Shown here piece after piece: positions 48,813-57,317 of a DNA stretch of 64,000 nucleotides (the first letter of the stretch is position 1; the number at the start of each line of letters is the position of its first letter). A model generated the notes under the pieces. The model did not search any database and had not been told where the DNA came from. It worked only from the letters and a program-made list of their open reading frames with translations. The position numbers and the translations under genes are program-made. The DNA comes from an uncultured Oscillospiraceae bacterium (GTDB lineage Bacteria; Bacillota; Clostridia; Oscillospirales; Oscillospiraceae), in the NCBI GenBank assembly GCA_910585815.1, contig CAJUFJ010000007.1:1-64000 (forward strand). The letters are read 5' to 3'.

Positions 48813-49568
48813 ATGGCTAAAATCATTGCCGTCGTCAACCAGAAGGGCGGCGTGGGCAAGACCACAACCACCGTCAACATAACCGCCGCCCTCCACGAGC
48901 TGGGCAAGCGGGTGTTGCTGTGCGACTTCGACCCCCAGGCCAACGCCACTTCGGGCATGGGGGTGGACAAAAACACCGCCTCCCCCAACGTCTATGACCT
49001 TCTCGTCAGCGACGCCGACCCCGCCCGGGCGGTGGTGTCCACCAAATACGGCGACGTGCTGCCCTCTAACAAGGCGCTGGCCGGCGCGGGCATCGAGATG
49101 ATCGGCATAGAACACCGGGAGATGCTTCTGAAAACCGCCCTGGCCGGCCTGAACGACCGCTACGACTTCATCTTTATCGACTGTCCCCCCTCCCTGGAGC
49201 TGCTCACCGTCAACGCCCTGTGCGCCGCCCACAGCCTGCTGGTGCCGGTGCAGTGCGAGTACTTCGCTCTGGAGGGGCTGAGCGACCTGCTGGCCACCGT
49301 CCGGCTGGTGAAGCGGAAGCTGAACCCCAACCTGGTGATGGAGGGCGTGCTGCTCACTATGTTCGACAGCCGGACCAACCTGTCCCTCCAGGTGGCAGAG
49401 GAGGTCAAGCGCCACTTCCCCGGCCAGGTGTACGCCACGGTGATCCCCCGGAACGTCCGCCTGTCCGAGGCCCCCAGCCACGGCAAGCCCATCAACGCCT
49501 ACGACCCCTATTCCCGGGGTGCCGAGGCCTACCAGCTGCTGGCGCAGGAGATGTGCGGGGCGGGCTGA
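48813..49568 (+). CDS. parA: Chromosome partitioning ATPase ParA/Soj
   Basis: 251-aa deviant-Walker ATPase: KIIAVVNQKGGVGKTTTTVN, CDFDPQANATSGM, IDCPPSLELLTVNAL and the ARG-rich DNA-binding surface. Short Soj type without an N-terminal HTH, so it is nucleoid-binding and not a repressor. AAGGAGG precedes the ATG. parB follows 67 bp later. Confidence 0.97.
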   Translation: MAKIIAVVNQKGGVGKTTTTVNITAALHELGKRVLLCDFDPQANATSGMGVDKNTASPNVYDLLVSDADPARAVVSTKYGDVLPSNKALAGAGIEMIGIEHREMLLKTALAGLNDRYDFIFIDCPPSLELLTVNALCAAHSLLVPVQCEYFALEGLSDLLATVRLVKRKLNPNLVMEGVLLTMFDSRTNLSLQVAEEVKRHFPGQVYATVIPRNVRLSEAPSHGKPINAYDPYSRGAEAYQLLAQEMCGAG

Positions 49569-49635
49569 CCCGGACAGGTCCATAATGCAGGGCAAGGACC
49601 CTGCACCACGACATTCGCGGAATTGAGGTAGAGAT

Positions 49636-50535
49636 ATGGCAAAACGAAAGACAGAACTGGGCCTGGGCCGGGGGCTGAACGCCCTTCTGGGCGACCCGGA
49701 GCTCCCCGCCCAGGGGGAGGGCTCGGTGGCCCTGCCCATCTCCCAGGTGGAGCCGGGGCTGAACCAGCCCCGGAAGCGGTTTGAACAGGGGGCGCTGGAC
49801 GACCTGGCGGAATCCATCCGGGTCCACGGCATCATCCAGCCCCTGACGGTGCGCCGCCTGGCCAGCGGCTACTACCAGATTATCGCCGGCGAGCGCCGCT
49901 GGCGGGCGGCCAAGGCCGCCGGGCTCCAGGAGGTCCCCGCCGTTATCATCGAGGCGGACGACCGGAAGGTGATGGAGCTGGGCCTCATCGAAAATCTTCA
50001 GCGGGAGGACCTGAACCCCGCCGAGGAGGCCCGGGGCTACCGCACCCTGATGGAGGAGTACGGCCTCACCCAGGAGCAGGTGGCCCAGCAGATGGGCAAG
50101 TCCCGCCCCGCCATCACCAACACCCTGCGCCTGCTGGCCCTGCCTGACGAGGTAATGGCCCTCATGGAGGAGGGCGTCCTCTCCGCCGGCCACGCCCGGG
50201 CCATCCTGGGGGCCCCCTCCCCCGCCCTCCAGAAGGAGGCCGCCGCCCGGGTGGTGAAGGAACAGCTCTCGGTCCGGCAGACCGAGGCCCTGGTCAGGGC
50301 TTTGCAAAAGGAGAAGAAGGAGAAGCCCAAGGAGGCTGGCCCCGACCTCTCCCTCTACCTGGGGGAGCTGGAAAAGGACCTGGCCGGCCGGCTGGGGCGA
50401 AAGGTGAAGATTGCCCACAAGGGGAAAAAAGGCCGCATCGAGCTGGAGTACTACAGCGAGCAGGACCTGGAGACCCTTCTGGAACTGCTCCGGCGGACCG
50501 ACGGCGAGGGGGTGGACACCTATGGCTTCTTCTGA
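49636..50535 (+). CDS. parB: Chromosome partitioning protein ParB/Spo0J
   Basis: 299-aa CTP-dependent clamp that loads at parS: LGLGRGLNALLGD N-terminal ParA-interacting segment, NQPRKRFEQGALDDLAESI, GERRWRAAKAAG, LIENLQREDLNP, and HTH TQEQVAQQMGKSRPAITNTLRLL. C-terminal dimerisation domain complete. Four to five candidate parS sites occur in the window. Confidence 0.97.
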   Translation: MAKRKTELGLGRGLNALLGDPELPAQGEGSVALPISQVEPGLNQPRKRFEQGALDDLAESIRVHGIIQPLTVRRLASGYYQIIAGERRWRAAKAAGLQEVPAVIIEADDRKVMELGLIENLQREDLNPAEEARGYRTLMEEYGLTQEQVAQQMGKSRPAITNTLRLLALPDEVMALMEEGVLSAGHARAILGAPSPALQKEAAARVVKEQLSVRQTEALVRALQKEKKEKPKEAGPDLSLYLGELEKDLAGRLGRKVKIAHKGKKGRIELEYYSEQDLETLLELLRRTDGEGVDTYGFF

Positions 50536-51145
50536 CCGGCGCAAGGGCCCCAGCGAGCCCTTCATTGAGGACGCCCACCGCTACCCGGAGGACCCCCAGA
50601 AGAAGCGTCGCCCCCCCGCCCCCGAGGCGGACACCCGCCGCCACCGGGTACAGCAGCGCAGGAAGCGCAATTCCGTCTTCCGGTACATCGCCATCCTGTT
50701 CGCCGCCGCCTTTGTGCTGCTCCTCTACACCTTTATGCTGGAGCGGCGGGAGAGCCAGCAGCAAATTGACGACCTGAAACAGTCGGCCTCCGCCTACCAG
50801 ACCCTGCAGGGACTGATGTCCAGCAATGACCAGCTGAAAACCCAGGTCTCCGAGCTGGAAGCCCAGCTTCAGGAGCTCCAGGGCCAGCTGGCTGCCGCGA
50901 AGGAGGAACAGGAGCGGCTCCAGGCTCAGATTCAGAACGAGCAGAAGGCCACTGCGGCCATGCACTGGTTCTGGCAGATTAACGACGCGTCCGTGCGGGG
51001 GAAGACCAAGCTGTGCCGGGAGCTGATTACCGCTCTGGAGGAGGCCAAGCTCCAGAACTACCTGCCCAAGGAGAACATCACTGGCACCGACCGCTTTTCC
51101 CCCTACGACCGGTATATGGAGATTCGGGGAAAGGTCATCAAGTAG
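50522..51145 (+). CDS. Membrane-anchored coiled-coil protein
   Basis: 207 aa: basic, proline-rich cytoplasmic N-terminus (1-50), one membrane segment (52-72, IAILFAAAFVLLLYTFML), a coiled coil (about 75-143, ERRESQQQIDDLKQ...QAQIQNEQ) and a small C-terminal domain. Starts inside the end of parB (14-bp overlap). The layout recalls division or cell-pole proteins; no family recognised. Confidence 0.83.
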   Translation: MASSDRRKGPSEPFIEDAHRYPEDPQKKRRPPAPEADTRRHRVQQRRKRNSVFRYIAILFAAAFVLLLYTFMLERRESQQQIDDLKQSASAYQTLQGLMSSNDQLKTQVSELEAQLQELQGQLAAAKEEQERLQAQIQNEQKATAAMHWFWQINDASVRGKTKLCRELITALEEAKLQNYLPKENITGTDRFSPYDRYMEIRGKVIK

Positions 51146-51160
51146 CCGCCGAAGGCGGCC

Positions 51161-51195
51161 CCAAATCGGAGCCCAGCGCAGCGGGTCCGATTTGG
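51161..51195. terminator. Long hairpin after the parAB operon
   Basis: Perfect 10-bp arms CCAAATCGGA / TCCGATTTGG, preceded by a GCCGCCGAAGGCGGC hairpin. No T-tract. The following 51196-51268 stretch (AGGAGCAGCGAAATGAGTGA and onward) is low-complexity intergenic sequence that resembles other repeats of such genomes. Confidence 0.55.
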
Positions 51196-51268
51196 AGAGG
51201 AGGAGCAGCGAAATGAGTGAGCTTTTGCGCTTGCGCGAAAGCGAAGGATATGAAGCTTGCTCCGACGA

Positions 51269-51284
51269 CGTTCCACGTGAAACA
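51269..51284 (-). promoter_or_regulatory. parS site 3 (one mismatch)
   Basis: CGTTCCACGTGAAACA on the plus strand, differing from consensus only at the first base. About 25 bp before serS. Confidence 0.8.
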
Positions 51285-51309
51285 TTACAACAAAGGAGAT
51301 TGAGAAACC

Positions 51310-52611
51310 ATGCTCGACATTCGTTTTATCCGGGAGAACCCCGAAGCCGTTAAGGAGAACATCAAAAAGAAATTCCAGGAGGAAAAGCTCCCCCTGGTGG
51401 ACCAGGTGCTGGCCCTGGACGCCGAGAACCGGGCCGCCATGTCGGAGGCCAACGAGCTCCGGGCCGCCCGGAACACCCTGAGCAAGCAGGTGGGAATGCT
51501 CATGGGCCAGGCCAAAAAGGACCCCTCCAAGCTGGCCGAGGCTGAGGAGGCCAAGGCCAAGGTGAAGGCCAACGCCGACCGCCTGGCTGAGCTGGAGGAG
51601 AAGGAGACCCGGCTGGCCGAGGAGATTCGGAAGATTATGCTGGTGATTCCCAACATCATCGACCCCTCCGTCCCCATCGGCCCCGACGACTCCGCCAATG
51701 TGGAGGTGGAGCGGTTCGGTGAGCCCGTCACCCCCGACTTCGAGATTCCCTACCACACCGAGATTATGGAGCGGTTCAACGGGGTGGACATGGACGCCGC
51801 CGGCCGGGTGTCGGGCAGCGGCTTCTACTACCTGCTGGGCGACGTTGCCCGGCTCCACGAGGCGGTGCTGGCCTACGCCCGGGACTTTATGATTAACAAG
51901 GGCTTTACCTTCTGCATCCCCCCCTTCATGATCCACGGCAACGTGGTGGAGGGCGTTATGTCCCAGACCGACATGGAGGCCATGATGTATAAGATCGAGG
52001 GGGAGGACCTGTACCTCATCGGCACCAGCGAACACTCCATGATCGGCAAGTTCATCGACCAGATCATCCCCGAGGCCTCCCTGCCCCAGACCCTCACCTC
52101 CTACTCCCCCTGCTTCCGCAAGGAGAAGGGCTCCCACGGCATCGAGGAGCGGGGTGTCTACCGCATCCACCAGTTCGAGAAGCAGGAGATGATCGTGGTG
52201 TGCCGCCCGGAGGACTCCATGGACTGGTATGAGAAGATGTGGCGCTACAGCGTGGAGCTGTTCCGCTCCCTGGACATCCCCGTGCGGCAGCTGGAGTGCT
52301 GCTCTGGCGACCTGGCCGATTTAAAGGTGAAGTCCTGCGACATCGAAGCCTGGTCCCCCCGGCAGCAGAAGTATTTCGAGGTCTGCTCCTGCTCCAACCT
52401 GGGCGACGCCCAGGCCCGCCGTCTGAAGATGCGGGTGAAGGGCGAGCAGGGGACCTACCTCCCCCACACCCTGAACAACACGGTGGTAGCCCCTCCCCGG
52501 ATGCTTATCGCCTTCCTGGAGAACAACCTCCAGGCCGACGGCAGCGTGGTGATCCCCAAGGTGCTCCAGCCCTACATGGGCGGCCTGGAGGTCATGACGC
52601 CCAAGAAGTAA
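51310..52611 (+). CDS. serS: Seryl-tRNA synthetase
   Basis: 433-aa class II synthetase: N-terminal coiled-coil arm that binds the long variable arm of tRNA-Ser (residues 25-105), motif 2 FRKEKGSHGIEERGVYRIHQFEKQE (split: FRKEKGSHG and YRIHQFEKQE), and motif 3 NNTVVAPPRMLIAFLENN. AAGGAG lies upstream. No T-box leader is visible; a parS site is in the leader instead. Confidence 0.97.
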   Translation: MLDIRFIRENPEAVKENIKKKFQEEKLPLVDQVLALDAENRAAMSEANELRAARNTLSKQVGMLMGQAKKDPSKLAEAEEAKAKVKANADRLAELEEKETRLAEEIRKIMLVIPNIIDPSVPIGPDDSANVEVERFGEPVTPDFEIPYHTEIMERFNGVDMDAAGRVSGSGFYYLLGDVARLHEAVLAYARDFMINKGFTFCIPPFMIHGNVVEGVMSQTDMEAMMYKIEGEDLYLIGTSEHSMIGKFIDQIIPEASLPQTLTSYSPCFRKEKGSHGIEERGVYRIHQFEKQEMIVVCRPEDSMDWYEKMWRYSVELFRSLDIPVRQLECCSGDLADLKVKSCDIEAWSPRQQKYFEVCSCSNLGDAQARRLKMRVKGEQGTYLPHTLNNTVVAPPRMLIAFLENNLQADGSVVIPKVLQPYMGGLEVMTPKK

Positions 52612-52629
52612 CGAAAGGGAGGTCCGCCT

Positions 52630-53691
52630 ATGGCCCGCCGCCGGCTGGAGGAGCTGTCCATCCTCAATGTGCTGTTCTGCATGCTGGTCGTGCTGATTCA
52701 CGTGCTGTCCCACGCGGTGGGCGCGCTGGACCGGACGGGCTGGCAATACGCCCTGGTGCTGATTCCCCAGCGGCTGGCCTTTGTGTCGGTGCCCGGGTTT
52801 TTCTTCCTCAGCGGCCTGAAGCTCACCCTCCCCCGGGGGGAGGAATCGGGCCTGACCGCCTACTACCTGGGCCGGGTGAAGCGGCTGCTCCTCCCCTACC
52901 TGCTGGCGGCGGCGGTGTACTACCTGTACTTCGTCCGCATCGGCTGGTACTCCTTCTCCCCCGCCCAGTTCCTCCGGGAGACCGCCCTGGGCACCCTCTC
53001 CGCCCAGTTCTACTTCCTTGTCGCCCTGATGCAGTTTATCCTGCTGGCCCCCCTGTTCCGGCGGCTGGCCCGGCGGTACGCCCCGGTGCTCCTGCTGCCC
53101 CTGGCCCTGGGGATCACCTGGCTGAGCTCCATGTATTTCAACGCCGTCCTCCAGCTGGCTGTTCCCGACGCCGCCTTTCCCTACGGCGACCGCATCTTTA
53201 CCAGCTACCTGGTCTACTACCTGGCCGGCTGCTGCGCGGGACAGCACTACCCCCGCGTCCTGGCCCTGCTGGAGGAAAACCGCCCCCTCCTCACCGCCTC
53301 CACCCTGTTTTTCGGGGGGGCGGACGGGGTAATCTCGGTGCTGGCCTTCTCTGGCCGGCGGTCCGCCCCCTATCTGGAGCTGATACACACCCTGTATATC
53401 CTCAGCGCCATTCTGGTCCTGCTGGACTGGGCCCGGCGGCACACCGCCCTCATGTCCGGCAGCCGGGGCCCTCTGCTCCGGGCCACGGACCGGGCCAGCT
53501 ACCTGATCTATCTGTACCACTGCCTGGTCATTACCCTGTTTAACTACCACATGCCCGCGCTGGTGGGCGACCGGGTCAGTGTTCTGCTCCCGCTGCGGAT
53601 CCTGGTGGTCTATCCGGTGACCATCGCCGGATGTATCCTCTGGCAGCGCCTGTGGGGAGCCCTCAACCGTCCCAGGCAACAACCAAATTGA
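52630..53691 (+). CDS. Acyltransferase 3 family membrane protein
   Basis: 353-aa protein with about ten membrane helices, of the OafA/WecH-like acyltransferase-3 family (LSILNVLFCMLVVLIHVLSH with the conserved His, GFFFLSGLKL). Such enzymes O-acetylate cell-surface sugars. GGGAGG precedes the ATG. Which surface polymer it modifies is unknown. Confidence 0.88.
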   Translation: MARRRLEELSILNVLFCMLVVLIHVLSHAVGALDRTGWQYALVLIPQRLAFVSVPGFFFLSGLKLTLPRGEESGLTAYYLGRVKRLLLPYLLAAAVYYLYFVRIGWYSFSPAQFLRETALGTLSAQFYFLVALMQFILLAPLFRRLARRYAPVLLLPLALGITWLSSMYFNAVLQLAVPDAAFPYGDRIFTSYLVYYLAGCCAGQHYPRVLALLEENRPLLTASTLFFGGADGVISVLAFSGRRSAPYLELIHTLYILSAILVLLDWARRHTALMSGSRGPLLRATDRASYLIYLYHCLVITLFNYHMPALVGDRVSVLLPLRILVVYPVTIAGCILWQRLWGALNRPRQQPN

Positions 53692-53705
53692 AAAGGAGAC
53701 ACAAC

Positions 53706-54458
53706 ATGGGTATTTTTTCGTTCTTTTCCAAGGAGTATGAGGAGGATGAGGAGGAGCTGATGCAGGAGGCGGAAGCGCCGGCCCGGCGGACCTCCGTCCA
53801 GCCCGAGAGCGCCCCCAGCGGCGAGCTGTTCCAGGGCATGCGCATCGACGTGATGACCAAGGACGGAGAGCCCCTCCTGTCCGGCCGAATCGTCGAGCTG
53901 GGGGAGGACACCCTGACCCTGGGCCGCCTGCCCGGCGAACTGTCCTTCAAAACCGCCACCCTGGGCACAACGGTAAGCCTAAGCGGCTACGACAAGAAGC
54001 TTATCCCCATCTGCCTCAGCGCCACCGTGCAGGAGTCGGCCCGCACCAGCTTCAAGCTGAAAAACCTCAAGGTGGAGAGCCACGCCGAAAACCGGGACAC
54101 CTTCCGCCTGCCCTTCGCCGCCCCCGTCTCCCTCTACCACAAGGAGGACACCCACTTTAAAAACCCCGAGGAGTGCAAGCTGGTGAACATCAGCACCGGC
54201 GGCTGCTGCGTGCAGTCGGAGTATATCCACATGGAGGACGAGGTCCTGCGCATCCGGGTGAAGCTGGAGGAGTACGCCCCCCTGAACTTCCTGGGCCAGA
54301 TCGTCCGGTGCGTGGAACACGCCCCGGGACAATTCTGGTATGGCATCCTCTTTGCCCAGCTCACCGAGCAGGAGATTACCGCCCTGAACAAGACCCTGTA
54401 TAACCTGCAAATGGGCATCAAAGAGACCCGGGTCCGCAGTGAGGAAGACCGCTGGTAA
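53706..54458 (+). CDS. PilZ-domain protein (YcgR/YpfB-like)
   Basis: 250 aa: acidic N-terminus, a YcgR-like N-terminal barrel (about 45-130: GMRIDVMTKDGEPLLSGRIVELG) and a PilZ domain with both c-di-GMP motifs, RDTFR (RxxxR) and NISTGG ([DN]xSxxG). Likely a cyclic-di-GMP receptor. No flagellar genes are nearby. Confidence 0.9.
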   Translation: MGIFSFFSKEYEEDEEELMQEAEAPARRTSVQPESAPSGELFQGMRIDVMTKDGEPLLSGRIVELGEDTLTLGRLPGELSFKTATLGTTVSLSGYDKKLIPICLSATVQESARTSFKLKNLKVESHAENRDTFRLPFAAPVSLYHKEDTHFKNPEECKLVNISTGGCCVQSEYIHMEDEVLRIRVKLEEYAPLNFLGQIVRCVEHAPGQFWYGILFAQLTEQEITALNKTLYNLQMGIKETRVRSEEDRW

Positions 54459-54475
54459 AGCAGGAGGAAATACCA

Positions 54476-54862
54476 ATGAAACAGTTTTTTGAGGAATTTA
54501 AAAAATTTATCGCCCGGGGCAATGTGATGGATATGGCGGTGGGCGTCATCATCGGCGGAGCCTTCAGCTCCATCACCACCTCCCTGATCAACGATATCAT
54601 CATGCCCCTTCTGGGCATCTTTACCGGAAGCATCTCCTTTGCCGCCCTGTCCGTTACCGTCAACGGGGCTGTAATCGCCTACGGCAACTTCATCCAGGCC
54701 GTGCTCAACTTCCTTATTATGGCCTTTGTGGTGTTCTGCCTGATAAAGACCCTCAACCGCCTCCACCGGAAGAAGGAGGAGGCCCCTCCCCCGCCCCCGG
54801 CGCCCTCCGCCGAGGAGAAGCTGCTCACTGAGATACGCGACCTGTTAAAGGAGAACCACTGA
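54476..54862 (+). CDS. mscL: Large-conductance mechanosensitive channel
   Basis: 128-aa MscL: N-terminal amphipathic helix (QFFEEFKKFIARG), TM1 NVMDMAVGVIIGGAFSSI, periplasmic loop, TM2 and C-terminal charged helix. Releases solutes on hypo-osmotic shock. AGGAGG precedes the ATG. Confidence 0.97.
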   Translation: MKQFFEEFKKFIARGNVMDMAVGVIIGGAFSSITTSLINDIIMPLLGIFTGSISFAALSVTVNGAVIAYGNFIQAVLNFLIMAFVVFCLIKTLNRLHRKKEEAPPPPPAPSAEEKLLTEIRDLLKENH

Positions 54863-54863
54863 C

Positions 54864-55205
54864 ATGCCGGACGACAAGCGCACCCCTGCCTCCGGGGAGG
54901 ACCGGGGCTACACCCCCTCCTCCCCCGTCAAGCGGACCCTGGCCTGGACCGGGCTGGCCTATATGGTGATTCTGGTGGCCATGACCACCTACCCCTACTT
55001 CACCGGCGCCGGGCTGGGCAACCTGGGGCCCCTGCTCACCGTTCCCGGGCTCATTGGGCTGGGCGCGGCAGCGCTGGTGTCCTGGCGGACTGCCGGCAAG
55101 CCGGGAAAGTGGCCCGCCATCGCCCTGGCCGCCCTGTGCTGGCTGCTGGCCCTGGCCACCCTGCCCATCGGCATCGCCGGGCTGATGTCCAACTTCGGAG
55201 GCTGA
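54864..55205 (+). CDS. Small membrane protein of unknown function (113 aa)
   Basis: Hydrophilic, Pro-rich N-terminus (1-22) and three membrane segments (LAWTGLAYMVILVAMTTYPY; PLLTVPGLIGLGAAALVSW; PAIALAALCWLLALATLPIG). AAGGAG precedes the ATG, which is 1 nt after the mscL stop, and rsmG follows by 3 nt. No family recognised. Confidence 0.8.
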   Translation: MPDDKRTPASGEDRGYTPSSPVKRTLAWTGLAYMVILVAMTTYPYFTGAGLGNLGPLLTVPGLIGLGAAALVSWRTAGKPGKWPAIALAALCWLLALATLPIGIAGLMSNFGG

Positions 55206-55208
55206 GCT

Positions 55209-55922
55209 ATGGAACAGATGATTACCGCCGGACTGGAGGAACTGGGCCTGACCGGCCGCGTCCCGGCGGACGCCCCCGCCCAGCTGGCCCAATACGGGCG
55301 GATGCTCCTGGAGAAAAACCAGGTGATGAACCTCACCGCCATCCGGGAGCCGGAGGGGGTGGCCCGGCTGCACTTTCTGGACTGCGCCGCCCTCCTCAAG
55401 TTCTGCGACTTTGAGGGTAAGACCCTCATTGACGTAGGTACCGGGGCGGGCTTTCCGGGGATGGTTTTGAAAATCCTGGTCCCCTCTCTGAAAATCAATC
55501 TGCTGGATTCCCTGAGCAAGCGGCTGGACTGGCTTACAGAGGTCTATGAGGACCTGGACGGCGTGGACAGCATCACCACCTTCCACGGTCGGGCGGAGGA
55601 GTGGGGCCACAAAGGCTATCGGGAGTGCTTCGACTTTGCGGCGGCCCGGGCGGTGGCCGACCTGCGGGTGCTGTGCGAGCTGTGCCTGCCCTTTGTAAAG
55701 GTGGGAGGCAGGTTTCTGGCCATGAAGTCCACCGGAAGCGATCAGGAGCTGGCCGAGGCGGACCACGCTGTCAAGGTGCTGGGGGGTAGGGTCACCGAAA
55801 TTCACGATTACCTCATCCCCGGAACCGACGTTACCCACCGCCTCATCGTCATGGAAAAAACGGCCCCCAGCCCGGAGGTCTACCCCAGGAGATGGGCCAA
55901 AATCCCCAAAAAACCCCTTTAG
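55209..55922 (+). CDS. rsmG: 16S rRNA (guanine-527-N7)-methyltransferase
   Basis: 237-aa RsmG/GidB: NLTAIREPEGVARLHFLDC, SAM-binding DVGTGAGFPGMVLKI and GRAEEWG, FDFAAARAVADL motifs. Methylates G527 of 16S rRNA. In Bacillota rsmG usually lies beside noc-parAB; here it lies a few kb downstream of them. GGAGG 6 nt before the ATG. Confidence 0.97.
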   Translation: MEQMITAGLEELGLTGRVPADAPAQLAQYGRMLLEKNQVMNLTAIREPEGVARLHFLDCAALLKFCDFEGKTLIDVGTGAGFPGMVLKILVPSLKINLLDSLSKRLDWLTEVYEDLDGVDSITTFHGRAEEWGHKGYRECFDFAAARAVADLRVLCELCLPFVKVGGRFLAMKSTGSDQELAEADHAVKVLGGRVTEIHDYLIPGTDVTHRLIVMEKTAPSPEVYPRRWAKIPKKPL

Positions 55923-55986
55923 TGACCGGATTCTGTTGAAACACCGAAAAATTGTAAATTTTTTCTAAAATATGTGAGAATAATAG

Positions 55987-56016
55987 TTGACAGACCCAGT
56001 ACTTTTGCTATATTAT
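55987..56016 (+). promoter_or_regulatory. Promoter of the MinD-like gene
   Basis: -35 TTGACA (55987-55992), then TATATTAT (56009-56016), giving a 16-18-bp spacer depending on the hexamer used. Confidence 0.75.
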
Positions 56017-56042
56017 TTCTTTGCGGCGAGGAGGTCGTTGCT

Positions 56043-56777
56043 ATGGGCACCGTGATCGCGGTCACATCGGGAAAGGGAGGCACCGGAAAAACCTCCATCA
56101 CCGGCGGCGTGGCCGCCTCGCTGGCCCTAATGGGCCGGCGGGTGCTGTGCATCGACATGGACGTCGGCCTGCGGAACCTGGATATCTCCCTGGGGCTGAA
56201 CGACCGCGCCATGATGGACTTTGCCGACGTGGCCCTGGGCCGCTGTCCTCTGGCCCGGGCGGCGGTGGAGCACCCCGACATCAAGGGGCTGTCTCTGCTC
56301 ACCGCGCCTATGACCCTCCCCGCCAGTCTTACGCCGGACAAGGTGCGCGCTTTGTTGAAGGAGGCCCGCGCCGGCTATGACCATATCCTGATCGACTCCC
56401 CCGCCGGGCTGGGGACCGGCTTCCGGCTGGCCACCTGCGGGGTGGACCGGGCCATCGTTGTCTCCACCAACGACGCGTCTTCCCTTCGGGACGCCCAGCG
56501 GACGGTGGCCGAGCTGGAGGAGCTCCGGCTGATTCACCTGGTTATGAACCGCATCCAGACCAAGCTGCTGCGCAAGCTGCGCACCACCATAGACGACGCC
56601 ATGGACGCCGCCGGCCTGCCCCTGATCGGGGTGGTGCCGGAGGACCCCCAGGTGATTCTCTGCGCCAATCTGGGCCGGCCCCTCGCCACCCAGAGCCGAC
56701 GGGGCGCCGCTCTGGCCTGCTGGAACATCGCCCGGCGGCTGGAGGGGCATCGGGTGCCCATTATGCGCATCCGCTGA
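56043..56777 (+). CDS. MinD/ParA-like ATPase
   Basis: 244-aa deviant-Walker P-loop ATPase: TVIAVTSGKGGTGKTSI, DMDVGLRNLDISLGL, IDSPAGLGTGFRLA and VMNRIQTKLL, all MinD-like. The C-terminus (CWNIARRLEGHRVPIMRIR) is basic and could be a membrane-targeting helix but is not the typical MinD one. No minC or minE nearby. A cell-division or polarity ATPase; alternative names FlhG-like or orphan ParA. Confidence 0.85.
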   Translation: MGTVIAVTSGKGGTGKTSITGGVAASLALMGRRVLCIDMDVGLRNLDISLGLNDRAMMDFADVALGRCPLARAAVEHPDIKGLSLLTAPMTLPASLTPDKVRALLKEARAGYDHILIDSPAGLGTGFRLATCGVDRAIVVSTNDASSLRDAQRTVAELEELRLIHLVMNRIQTKLLRKLRTTIDDAMDAAGLPLIGVVPEDPQVILCANLGRPLATQSRRGAALACWNIARRLEGHRVPIMRIR

Positions 56778-56818
56778 CCCCACTCCACCCGAATTTGATA
56801 CGAGGAGGTATTACCGCC

Positions 56819-57235
56819 ATGAATATCGCTATTATGAGCCATACCAAGAAGCAGGAGCTGATGGTACAGTTCTGCACCGCCTACTGCGGGGTACTGTCCA
56901 AGCATTCGGTCTGCGGCACCAACGCCACCGGGCGCATGGTGGCGGAAGCCACCGGCCTGCCCGTTCAGCTGTTCCTCTCCCATGAGCATGGGGGCATCGA
57001 GCAGATCGGCCAGCGCATCATTTACAACGAGATCGACATGGTGCTGTTTTTCAACTCCCCGCAGGATAACGAGATGGATAAGGACGTGCTGTATATCACC
57101 CGCCTGTGCGACCAGCATTCTGTCCCTGTGGCTACCAATGTGGCCACAGCTGAGCTGTTAATCCACGGCTTGGCCCGGGGCGATCTGGGGTGGCGTGAGG
57201 GCATGAACCCCAACCGGGTGCCCTTCGCCCTGTAA
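56819..57235 (+). CDS. Methylglyoxal synthase-fold protein lacking catalytic acids
   Basis: 138-aa protein that aligns along its whole length with methylglyoxal synthase (MKIALIAHD-type start; VATNVATAELL near the end) but differs at the active site: MSHTKK for the family AHDKK (Thr9), HGGIEQIG for LGGDQQIG (Ile60 at the catalytic Asp), FFNSPQDN for FLRDPLT (Ser80), and Met86 for the His. An ordinary MgsA reaction looks unlikely; it may bind a phosphate ligand instead. GAGGAGG precedes the ATG at 56819. Confidence 0.85.
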   Translation: MNIAIMSHTKKQELMVQFCTAYCGVLSKHSVCGTNATGRMVAEATGLPVQLFLSHEHGGIEQIGQRIIYNEIDMVLFFNSPQDNEMDKDVLYITRLCDQHSVPVATNVATAELLIHGLARGDLGWREGMNPNRVPFAL

Positions 57236-57317
57236 CCGGCGGCGCATCCACCTGTGCGCTCCCGTCCCGATTCTCGTGGATGGGAGCGTTCCGCATTTTA
57301 TGTCCCCCGCAGGGCCA

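Noticed and set aside
51146..51309. T-box leader for serS, and likewise for hisS (57236-57624) and aspS
   Set aside because: No T-box sequence (UGGN anticodon-binding bulge) or specifier loop could be found; the spaces hold a parS site or family A/B repeats.
51213..51350. Frame starting MSELLRLRESEGYEACSDD with AGGAGGAG upstream
   Set aside because: Overlaps the serS start in another frame and lies in low-complexity intergenic sequence with a parS site; probably chance.
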